From Edaphochlamys debaryana (lineage: Eukaryota; Chlorophyta; Chlorophyceae; Chlamydomonadales), in NCBI GenBank assembly GCA_016858145.1, contig JAEHOE010000068.1, forward strand, positions 186,001 to 250,000: a stretch of DNA of 64,000 nucleotides. The letters are read 5' to 3'. Below are positions 1 through 11,500 of this stretch, piece after piece. Position 1 is the stretch's first letter. The number at the start of each line of letters is the position of its first letter. The position numbers and the translations under genes are program-made. Under the pieces are notes generated by a model. That model was not told where the DNA came from, searched no databases, and saw nothing but the letters and a program-made list of their open reading frames with translations.

Positions 1-96
1 ACGACACTACTGCTCCTGCCTTATGCATCCAAGCTGCAACTGCTCAATACACCATAAATCGTCTGTTTACATTTGAATGTTTTTCCCAACGCGCAG

Positions 97-2380
97 TCAA
101 CATGGCGCGGGGCAAGGCGGCCTGCAGCTCTGGCGTTTGCACCGATTTTTGCAACGCCAACTACACATACGGCCCTGAGAAAGCGTTTGACGGGTTTCGC
201 ACCGGGCTCTCCAGCCTCTTCCATTCGGGGATAACCACCACGGATGTTAAACCTTGGCTTTCTGTAGACCTCGGGGGCCCACACTACGTGAACCGCTTCG
301 TCATCTACAACCGAGTGGACTGGTGGGTCGTCACGCGCGGCCACGCTGTGTTTGTGCTTGCTTGGGACATGCATGAACGCAATACAAGTCTACCCACTAA
401 CCATGTATAATTATTTGCCTCCAAGCCCCTCAGCAGGTGTGTTGCTTACCTCTTGTGCCGCAAGGTTTCTGCTGAAGTCCTCACTGGGGCGCATTCTGCT
501 GCTGGTGATGGATCGAGGGAGACCTGAAGCAGTTCCCGCGCCCACTTTCATTTGCACGCTCCGTCAGGCTCTACCTGCTTGTGGCTGTCACAGACCTTTG
601 GCGACAACGGAACTGGGGCCATCTATAATGATACCAGCATGGCTGATGGCGGACGCAATGCCAGTGAGTGCGGCGGGCCCGCCCGTAGCCGGGGGGACGG
701 CTGTACTACTGTACGCAGCGCAGACTGCGGGCGGGCTGAGTATGGGCTTTCCATTTCTTTTGTAGCCTGGGATGGCAATTTTTGAGCATTTGTAGCGTCT
801 GACCCTGCGCTGTAGACCCAAAGCTGAGTGGTCGGTACTGAGCACCACGAGAGACGGCAATAGGCCAGCAGTTAGGAAGGCTGAGCACACAACCTATCTA
901 GTTGCGCACATCGGCCCTGCGGTCCTTCTGGATTATTGACCTCCCCCCCCCCGCCCCCCCGCCACCTTCGTAGTCACACGGATCGACTGGCGCGCTGGCT
1001 GGTACCTGGACACAATAACCCTGTGGTATGGAGGCATGGAAGGTCCGTTACACGGCGTGGTTTCGGGACTCCTGCTGCAGAGCGTCGAACTTCGGACCAA
1101 CGAGGTCATTGATCAGGTCAGGGCGGCAGCTCATCAGCAGCTGCACCCTTCATTTCAGCAACATCCTGCTTATGTCCGCACCAAGCATCTACGCCTGCAC
1201 CTGCACATTCTTTGAGCACGCTTTGCTTCTTTGTTGTTTGCAATTCAGGTCATCGTCTACACCAACAATCAGGCAAACGTGGTTGCCCGGTTCGAGTTCA
1301 TCACGCTGAGCAGGACTATCGTGGTTGGGTCCGACCGACCTATAGAGGTCCCTGATGATCACACGAAGTGGCCCGTCCTCAGCCCAGCAAAGCCCGCGGG
1401 CTGCCCTTGGTCTTCCAGGCGTCTGGTTGCTGTTGGTGGGCGCAGCGGCAGTTATGTGCAGTCCACATGGTTCCAATTTGCTTGGCTGCCTCCACCCCCG
1501 CATCTGCCCCCGTCCATTCCGGCAGCTCCTCCAATGCCCCCGAGCACCAAGAGCCCCCTTTCCAGGGGATCACGCTGGTGCTACACCAACACGGGCATCG
1601 CGGGTACTGATCTTGGAGTGGTTCGGGCAACAGCGGATAAGAACGCATGTGTACAGGCATGCGAAGACGACCCAGAGTAAGAGTAAAACGGATATTGATG
1701 GGAGGTTGAGGGGTCCCACTATACTTTAGCTCATGATTGAGAGCGGTCCTTCCCGTCACACAGCTGCGTCTTCTCTGTCCGCCTCAACAACACTGACTGC
1801 TACTTGAAGAAGGACCCGGTCGTGGGTTCAAGTGGAGTGAACGGCTTTCAAGAGGTTGTCGAGCAATCCTGCTGGTCACGGTCAAACTGGGGTGAGTTTA
1901 CTACTTGACCGCTCGCCTGTGTTAAGTCTAGACGGCAGCTTTTGGCGGCAGGTGAGGACACGCAGGCACTTAACACCCTTACTCCAACCCCCGCGCCCCG
2001 CGACCACCACCAGAGAATTACTATTGCGTGGACAATTGGGAAGTGAGAGGCACGTTTTCGGCTGCCCCGGCATGTGATACTCACTTCCCAGGTAGGTACT
2101 TGATAAGCAGGCCCTCTCCAAGTGAGTTTCATGCTCTCAGACCGGATCTTGACGACAAGCTCTATGTCCTGATGGAAACTGCGCAGGCCAGACCTTCGAC
2201 AGCTGCAGGGAACTCTGCGAGAGTCACCGAGACTGCTCTGGTGGCTGCTGTTACATGTTTGTTTTCTGGAAGGATGGCGGGTGTCAGCTGAAGACAACTC
2301 CCAACACAGGCGCCTGCGGTGATACTGTTGAGAACGCACTGGTTTCCAAGTCGTGCTTCAGAGCTTATGAACTTTTCTGA
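97..2380 (+). CDS. M11-type matrix protease paralogue A, 3' part only; probably broken lectin/PAN tail
   Basis: Only the C-terminal half is inside the window; bases 1-96 are intron. Exons by homology to copy B: 97-322 (first half of an F-type lectin domain, motif NPWLSVDLG), 568-663, 974-1116 and 1249-1676 (jacalin-like domain, then the first PAN Cys residues), 1764-1891, 2014-2091, 2187-2380 (PAN/Apple repeats, ending SKSCFRAYELF-stop). The exon that in B runs 11320-11609 (second half of the F-type lectin, 290 bp) is absent. Only its last ~20 bases and donor survive at 419-440. Exon 1 ends in phase 2 and the next exon needs phase 1, so joining them shifts the frame and reaches a stop within about 20 codons. 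Introns remain strikingly like those of B, so the duplication is recent. An assembly collapse is the alternative. No catalytic part is visible. Confidence 0.72.
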
Positions 2381-5300
2381 ACATGGCTGGCTGGGCCAAT
2401 GCATAGTTGTCGCGTGCTGGCCCCTGCAAGCAAGGGGCACAAGGGGGTATGGGGTAAAGCGGGTCATGATGCGCGTCATTGGGCGCTTCCATGGGTAGGC
2501 GTATGCTTCGCCAACATTTAGCGCCAAGGTTAAGTGTCTGGACTCCCGCCTCTAGGAGTGCCGCCGCACGGCCAATTGCCCATGGCTTGTGGGTTATTGC
2601 CGCAGATGATTGCCATGACCACCACTTCGTGTTCCTGAGGATATGGTACGCAACGTTGATAATAGTGAGCACATGCCCAGTTCATGCCAGTCATCATACA
2701 CTCTGCATGCGAACGTTCCAATGCTTATCACATATTTCTGTGTGCATAGAGAATGATGGGTAGGTTTGCATCTATCATCACCCAATTTGAGAATTCATTG
2801 CGCATTAGCAGGTGCGGGATGGTGCATGCGTGGATGCCGTGTTTTGTGGGTGGGGAGGTGAGTGAGAATATTTTACTGCGGATCTTGAACTTCGTCCCAG
2901 TGTCTTGATCCAAGCGTGCCCCGCCGGAGAACTGGCGGGTTGTGGATGGCTGGTGTTTGGATGGACCAAACTCCGTGAGCATGTGGCCTTGGCCGTTGGC
3001 GGGGGACCAAGCAAAGTCCGTCAGTGAGTGGCCGCTGGCGGCGCACCATCGGCGGGCAGATCGGGCGAAGGGGAGGCGGTTTTGGAACGAGCCAAGCAGC
3101 AGCGGGGGGCCGAAGCTACCGAAGCTAGCTGAAGAGAGCAAGGCAGGAGCGCTCCGCGTGGAGTGACCACTGCGGGGTGGGAGGGTGCGGGATGGATCAT
3201 GGATGGAGGATACTACCCTAGTAGGGTTTTCCACAGTCCGGGGCCGACCCGGTTGCCGGGCTGCAGAGGAAGAACACCAGGCCGGGATAGATGGAAGCAC
3301 CGCAGGCACGCGCAGGCCTAGGCTCGCTGCAGTTGGGGACCCAAGCAGTAGTGGAGTGGCGAGCTTGCCTCCATGACAGCGGACAAGCGCATGAGCCCGG
3401 TACGGCCCGGCACAACGCTCGCAGCAGGCAGTGCACAACAAACGGGCCCGCAGCTGCCGGACCACTTCGATCACGTTTGGGCTGCCGTCCACGTTGAACC
3501 GTCGAACTGTCGAAGCCACGCTAGCCAACGCAGACATCGACCCGCGTCCTAACCCCAGTCCGGCAGGCCGGGGCGGTCCGCCCCGCAACCTCTCCCAGCC
3601 AGCAGCTTTCCGGCGGTGCGGGTGCCCCACATACCGTTGTATCGGCAGCCTGCCGCTGGGGAGGGCCGGGCGTGACGGATAAGGCCTAACTACAGAGCTG
3701 CAGGTTTGCAGGCCCTTTAAATGCGTGCCTTGAAGCAAGCTACGTTTCGACCCTTATCACCACCTTCTGGGAGCCATGTTGCATGCTCACGAGTTGACAG
3801 AAACTGACCCCAGGAACTCCTGACCGCCTGCCTAGGGCAGGCGTGCCCCAGCCATGTACTGGTTTCCTCCGGCCCGCCCCAGCCCCACCAGCTTGAGCAG
3901 CACGTGCGCACATGCAACTATCGTGCACCAACTGAAGCAACGTAGCAAATGAATCAAGTTGTTAGGCTAGAGGTGAGCGCTTGCCCGAGGAGCCTACCTG
4001 GAGGCTGCAGCTGAGCGACGGGTGAGGGTGGAGGTGTGCTGGGGTGGGGGGTGGGGGGTGGGAGGTTGCAGCAGGGGAAGGGGTCGCGAATCAGGTGAGG
4101 TCAGTAGACGACCCGGCTCCGGTGCGCCGGTGCGGTGTCAGGGTTGAGGAACTGAGTGATGAGTGTGCGACCGGTGCCAGGGTGTTAGGGACGAACAGAA
4201 ACGGCCGGGAGCAGCCCAGGCTGAAGGGGTGTTGGCAGGTAGCTGCCAGTCGCCAGTGCTCATGCTGATCCATATTTGTGACCTGGTGAAAAGGGCCAGC
4301 TGCTGCCATGCCGCTAGCTCGTTAAGGCAATGGCTGAAGGCTGCCGGAGGAAGACTTGAGGGCTGGCAAGCAGGGGATTGACGTGATGGAGGCACGATCG
4401 CATGGTGGCACGATAGAACAGTTTCCCCTCCACGCGATCACCCCCTGCGGATCATCACCTGACTCACTTCAGGGCAGGCGAGGCCGCAGATTATGTCTAT
4501 CTACGGCAGGGTGAGTGCGTCGTCGTCTGACTGATTTCGTCACGCACAGGGAGGGCGCGCCTCCTGTCCGCTCGCCCCCATCTGGCCGGCAAGATAAATC
4601 TGTGAGCCTTCTTGGAACGACTACCACAAGGCTCTGAACCCCTCGTGCCCCCTCCCTGTCCTCTTGCCTTCGCAGCTCCTGCAGGGTGCGCCTGATTTGG
4701 CGGCTGCGGGGTCGACATTTGCAGCTGGTGGGTCGGGCGCTAGGGTCGGCGTGCGGGGCCTCTCGGAGAGGTTGTCGAATTCCACTTCATGCTGCAGGGG
4801 GGGGGGGGGGGGGGGCTGCCGGGTGCGTAAGGCGGGTCTGGTGGGGGGCAGGGACGCGGGGGGGATGGCGGCAGGGTGCGTGGGAGCGGGGGTGGGGGAC
4901 TGGGGGTTGGATGGTCGGCCGGGGGGCGGGGCGGGAGGCGAGGCCGAGGATGCCCCTCTATCTTCTCTGCTGAGTCCAACCGGGCCGCCAGTCGTCCCTC
5001 CCGGCTTCTCCCTTCATTCGCTCCTCCTCCACCCCGCCATGCCCCCGCAAGCCTGTCCATCCATCGCGTGCAGAGCAATCATCAATTTGCTGTCCTGTCT
5101 GCTTGGTGCACCCCACTGTGCCACGCAGTGCGTCGGCTGCTGCTCCCCTGCCCCCGAGTTATGACTCACTCCGAGTGCTCCAGAGCGTGTCACCTGACCC
5201 AATACATGTCCCAGGCCGCAAGCCGTTTCTCCCCGCGTTCTCTGCGCGCCCAACCTATGCGCGCCTCACGTCTGGAGCCATGTGCAGTCCTGTCCGTACC

Positions 5301-5537
5301 GTGTCCCGCCGGCGAACTCCCCATCCCACCTCAAATCTCCACCTGTATCATGAGACGTACCCATCCACATCTACACAAGTCGCTTATAGAGACACTGTGC
5401 TTGTTGGGCTCTAGGTGAATGCGACGAGCCAATCGATTTGGAGGCGTGTGGGCTAGCAGACGCGGAGGGCAACATATTGCGGCTTGAACGTAGAACGCTA
5501 ATGTCCTGAACTAGGCACAAAGCCACGCGCGGTTTCA
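2381..5537. other. Intergenic region between paralogues A and B
   Basis: No conserved protein segment, RNA gene or transposon ends were recognised here. The region should hold the 3' UTR of A and the promoter and 5' UTR of B. A poly-G tract of about 18 bases lies near 4798-4815. The open frames at 4660-5420 are compositional (G/C-rich, no signal or domain). Confidence 0.6.
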
Positions 5538-8500
5538 ATGGTGGATCGTCTCCAAGCGCGCACTTTGGTCCTGGCGCTCGCCGCTCTTGAAGCTATAGCT
5601 CTGGCTGATGGTGAGAGCTACCCGGGGACCTTGAACGCCAACCCGAATGGGCCAACTTGTCTGCCCCGGACAGCTACGAATCGCTGCGGGGTGGCACCGC
5701 CGCTTGCATATCATCGTAAAACTATCAGATATATTATGCGGGACATACTGGGTCAGGCCGAGCGCCGGCCGGAGCCGGCCTCTAACGGCCAAGGCAGGCC
5801 CGCCCAGCGTATACGAGGGCCTGGCACCGGCTAACGCCCGCAAGCTTTCCGTCTTTCCTGCTTACACACGCGTCTGTGAATCCTGAGACACGACTGATTG
5901 TGACGGACCTGTGCTGGGCCCTGACTGGGCCGCGGAAGCCCTAGGAAGTCGGTGCGGGTGTGGGCGGGTTGAGGCCAGGAGATGGAGCGCGCATGCATGC
6001 CAGACCCAGGGGTGGCCAGACCCAACACAGCCGGGCCTTCCAAGTGTGGTGGGGCCCGAGTTACACCAGATAGCGTATTGCTCGCGGGCCTTGCACGGCT
6101 GAACCTGTTTTGGCTTGGTGTTCTACTGTGTCCCCCTCCCCTCAGGCCTCCCTCCCCCCTCACCTGCACCCAGACTGGCGCCATCTCTTCCACCTGGACC
6201 ACCAACGCCTTCACGCTCGAGTCAACCAACGCCACGTTTATACCCGCCCCCATCTCCTCCCACGCCTCCCCGCCCGCCGCTTCTCGAAAAGCCCAGTCCC
6301 CCTGCGCCCCCCCGGCCGTCACCAGCACTGACTCCGCCCCAGCCGCGGCCACCCTCGCCGCCAGCGCGACACCTAGGACCACCTTCGCCTCTCATGCCGC
6401 GGCCTCCAGCGCCGACGCCACCCACGCCGCGGCCACCGTCACCCCGCGTGTCCCCCTCGCCCCCGGTGCCATCGGCGGCGCTGGGCCCTCGCCCGCCCGT
6501 CCCCAAGAGCCCCAATCCTCCCTTGCCTCGGCCACCGTCACCCCGCGTGTCTCCCTCGCCCCCGGTGCCATCGGCGGCGCTGGGCCCTCGCCCGCCCGTC
6601 CCCAAGATCCCCATTCCTCCCTTGCCGCGGCCACCGTCACCCCGCGTGTCTCCCTCGCCCCCGGTGCCATCGGCGGCGCTGGGCCCTCGCCCGCCCGTCC
6701 CCAAGATCCCCATTCCTCCCTTGCCTCGGCCACCGTCACCCCGCGTGTCTCCCTCGCCCCCGGGACCCTCACCGCCGGCGCTGGGCCCTCGCCCGCCCGT
6801 CCCCAAGAGCCCCATTCCTCCCTTGCCGCGGCCACCGTCACCCCGCGTGTCTCCCTCGCCCCCGGGACCCTCACCGCCGGCGCTGGGCCCTCGCCCGCCC
6901 GTCCCCAAAATCCCCATTCCTTCCTTGCCGCGGCCACCGTCACCCCGCGTGTCCCCCTCGCCCCCGGTGCCATTGGCGGCGCTGGGCCCTCGCCCGCCCG
7001 TCCCCAAGATCCCCATTCCTCCCTTGCCTCGGCCACCGTCACCCCGCGTGTCCCCCTCGCCCCCGGTGCCATTGGCGGCGCTGGGCCCTCGCCCGCCCGT
7101 CCCCAAGAGCCCCAATCCCCCTTTGCCGCGGCCACCGTCACCCCGCGTGTCCCCCTCGCCCCCGGGACCCTCACCTGCGCTGGGCCCTCGCCCGCCCGTC
7201 CCCAAGAGCCCCAATCCCCCTTTGCCGCGGCCACCGTCACCTCGCGTGTCCCCCTCGCCCCCAGTACCATCGGCGGCGCTGGGTCCTCGCCCGCCCGTCC
7301 CCAAGAGCCCCAATCCCCCTTTGCCGCGGCCACCGTCACCCCGCGTGTCCCCCTCGCCCCCGGGACCCTCACCTGCGCTGGGCCCTCGCCCGCCCGTCCC
7401 CAAGAGCCCCAATCCCCCTTTGCCGCGGCCACCGTCACCCCGCGTGTCCCCCTCGCCCCCAGTACCATCGGCGGCGCTGGGTCCTCGCCCGCCCGTCCCC
7501 AAGAGCCCCAATCCCCCTTTGCCGCGGCCACCGTCACCCCGCGTGTCCCCCTCGCCCCCGGGACCCTCACCTGCGCTGGGCCCTCGCCCGCCCGTCCCCA
7601 AGCCACCCTACCAACCTCTGCCCCCTCAACCCAGGCCTCCCCCGCGGCCCTTCAAGCCCCCAAGGCCACCGCTGCCGCCCAGGTCAGTGTGCGCAGGCGT
7701 GTGTGACTTAGGGGGCAGAGATCATGCCCGCAATTCGTGCTTCCAATCAACTCGTTCAACCTCTTTCGTTATTATGCCGCAGGACGCCGCTGCCACCATA
7801 CCCGCCGGGAGCATCCCTTCATCCATTCCCTCTTGCGGTGAGCAACACGCCCGCGTGAGCAGAGGCAACTGAAGAGCTGCCTAGGGGTGGTTGCCCTTAC
7901 TTGTATCCCTTGCCTGTCAGGGCACCCTGAGCATGTCGGACAACCACCTTTTCGAGACGGCGTGGTTCCTCATCCGCCAGAATGACTCGATGAGCTTCCA
8001 GCTGCTGCCGGGGCAGCCGCGCAACCCGGTCACACAGCAGCTCGTGCCCGTGGGCAGCGCAGTGCGCCTGGTGAGCTCGGGAGCTGGCGGCAAGTGGCCA
8101 TGAACTTCAGCTAGCCGGAGAGAGTTGATGGCTGGGAGGGGCTGGCTGAGCCTTGGCCCCTGCGTGCCCGCAGCTCTGCACCCCGGCGCCCCTGCCGTAC
8201 ACGTGCGCCAACGTGTCCAACGTTACCGTCACGTGGGTCCAGAAATAGACATACTGAAGACCTAGGGGACTTCATGGATAGGCTTCGGGATATCACTTTC
8301 AGCAGCTGCCTGTGCGTCCCACCCGGAATGCTCCCCATACCAACCGCTAACCACCCGCTCCGCCCATGATGACCACATAGGTTCTCGCCCTCTGCAAGTC
8401 GGGGCCTGGCAGTGAACGTCACGGTCAATCTCCTGGTGGTTGTGCTCCGCTTGTCGGACAGCGAGGAGTGCTCGGGTTCCGAAGGAGCTGACGTAACCCG

Positions 8501-11500
8501 CCTGTCTGACATGCTGTGGGGTCCAAGGGGAGTGGCAGAGCAGCTGCAGACGTGCAGTTATGGCAACATGCGGCTCAACCAGCAAAGATCACAGGTGGGC
8601 CTCAGAACCGGCGGATGAGTGTCCTGAACTTCACGTCCTTTTGGAAGGCAGCCTTATCTGCCGCTGTGCGCGTTGCATTGCGTTCAGGTGCGTGAGCTGA
8701 CGCTGCAATGCCGCTGGGATGTAATGCTCTGTGACCACATTGCTACAAGCAACATCGCACGGCAAGAAGTGCGGCGGCTAATCCCAAGTGAGTGCTGACG
8801 TGCAGGGGGTCAGTACGTGCTGACACGCGAGTACTGATTGTGGGGTCGTGCCGGCACTGGCTTGCACACGCACTTCACGCACCTTGTTGCCGCCCCACAG
8901 ACCTCAACGCCTTCACACACTTCATGTACGTGATGCCAGACGCGTCCGCGTGCCAGTTTCAAGGCATCTCGGAGCAGCTGGGCCGCACGTCCTGGATACG
9001 CCCTGGAGATTTGGTGAGGATGGTCTCACAATGAAAGCAGGGGATGTGTAACACAAGCTACTAGATGCCGAGAGTGGCATCGTACCGAGTTGAAACTTCC
9101 TGCTAATCATCCCCGCCCCCCGCCCCGTCTACATATCTTAGGGTGTGTTCAAACCAGGAACCGTGATGCAAGAGCTTCTGCACAGTGGGTGATGCTAGTG
9201 CTGCTCGTTGTCCTTGGGGCCGCCATTACATTGCTAGTCGAGTCCTTGGCCGCTCACGACCGGCAACCCGTAAAAGGACTGAAGTCTAACAAGAGCGACC
9301 CCGCAATGGCGTCCCCACAAACACATGCAGATTACGGGCTCTATCATGGCTGGCGAGACGACACAGAGTACGTCGACGGCTCGACGTTTATGGGCATGGC
9401 CCAGAGCGCCTGCCCCTCCGCACCCGAGCTGCTGCGCCTGGGCTGGGCAACGCCCTTGGCGGTCCTCAACAGGAACCTCCTACCAGAGGCAACGCTTGAC
9501 GTCTACAACGTAACCATTCCGGCCACACAAGCAGGCCCGGCGGGAGTCACGGTCCGGATCTTGCCTGACTGGTTGCCCGGTGATGCGTACACAAAGTGAG
9601 TGATCAGTGCGTGTGAAGTCCACCGTAATCTCTAACTAACATCAGCGCCTGCGCGTGCAAGCGTGGTGGGGACCCCCCGCGGGTTCATCCCTGGGTGGCC
9701 TATCTGATGAGCCTTTGGCGGCGGACAGGGAAGGCTCGCGGGTGGTTATGTGGTGATGCGCGCCGGTCTTGCATTAAGTGACACGGTTACCCTCACCCTT
9801 CACCTCTAACCCACTCTGTGTATAGGAACCTGTACCTGTCACTCCGCACGCGTGTCAACGGTGATTGGCAGATGGACGAGGAGTACGTGGACCAGCTCTC
9901 AATCCACGAGGCTCTACGGGCGGCTGATAACGGCGCCGGCTCGTCAACTGAGGACCCGCGCTTCAACCTGGTTGCCCTGCTGGAGCAGGGCACCAAGCTG
10001 ACCCTGGATTCGTATCGCCTGGTCGTTCAGGCACGAGGTGAGTTGCCGAATTGATGTCGCTACTGCAGCTCGAACGGTGGCCATCTGCGACGGTGAAGAG
10101 CATTGTCTGAATTGTCTATGCCCCCTTGTTGCAGAGCTGCTTGTCGACAGCAAAGCCAGGCGCATGATGGTAGATGTGTGCAGATTCCGGTTCAGAAGCA
10201 CGGAGTGCCGGATGCCCCCTATACCCACCATGTGAGATTGCGGGCGGGATGCCGGGATCTATGCCGTATCCTGCTGCACCTGCCGATCTGACCACATTAT
10301 GCGGCCACGCACGTTTCACCCTGCAAACCGATGTTGCCTTTGCAGATGTCCTCCCGTGGACGGGTTCTCAGTCCAGAAGGACGTGGATACGCCTGGCGAG
10401 TTCAATCTGGAGCCCTTTGTGGATACCGCGCCCAGTCTGGTCGCCGTATTCTGCACCCAGAACAGTGCGGGCTGTGCAGGCTTCAGCTTTGCTGGAGAAC
10501 TGCGAAAGCTGGCTGTGCTTAAAACGAGCCTGTCTCCCGTGGTCAGGGTGAAAGGGACGTGCCTCTATAAGCGCATCATGCCACCACCGCCCTTCTCTCC
10601 TCCTCGACCGCCATCCCCCCGACCCTCACCCCCATTCCCGCGACCTCCACACCCGAAACCTCCGTCGCCGCCCAGGCCGCCGTCTCCTCTGCCACCAAAA
10701 CCTCTTCCCCCACGCCCTCCCCGTCCACCCTCTCCGAAGCCGCCATCACCCCATCCGCTTCCCCCTTGGCCCCCCAAGCCTCGGCCGCCGCCGCCTCGTC
10801 GACCGCCTCCACCCAAGCCACCTCCCCCGGAGCCGCCCATGCCTCCTGCTCCCCCGCCAGGTGACGGCCTAGACTCCAATGCTCTATCTGTATGCTTGGC
10901 TGTCGATTCGACGGCTCATCATGCATCCAGGCTGCAACTGGTTAACAGGCATCATGTGGTGTGTGCATGTTTTCCCAACGCGCAGTCAACATTGCGCGGG
11001 GCAAGGCGGCCTACAGCTCTGGCGTTTGCACCGACTTTTGCAATGCCAACTACACATACGGCCCAGAGAAAGCGTTTGACGGGGTTGTCACTGGGCTCTC
11101 CAGCCTCTTCCATTCGGCCACAAGTAGTGGCACGGACGTCAACCCTTGGCTTTCTGTAGACCTCGGGGCCCCACACTACGTGAACCGCTTCGTCATCTAC
11201 AACCGAGTGGACTGGTGGGTCGTCACGCGCGGCCGCGCTGTGTTTGTGCTGGCCTGGGACATGCATGAAAGCATGTCTACCCACTAGTCAGACATGATGA
11301 TGTTGATTTCCCTCCACAGTTGCGGTGACTACCTGGGCTTTGCTGAGGTCCGCATCGGCTGGCAGGCTATCACGAATGAGAGCCACAGGCCCCTCCTTAC
11401 TAACAACGACCTTGTGTGGAAGATGAACAGAACCGGGACCACTTCAGCAGTTTACAGCGTGAATGTCACTCCAGTGCGCCGTGGCCGCTTTGTGACCCTA

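Noticed and set aside
4660..5418. ORFs near the poly-G tract as a gene upstream of copy B
   Set aside because: Composition-driven frames on both strands, no conserved motif or splice pattern.
6222..7606. Long Gly/Arg-rich ORFs on the - strand
   Set aside because: They are antisense readings of the Pro-rich repeat exon of copy B, with no signal peptide or splice logic of their own.
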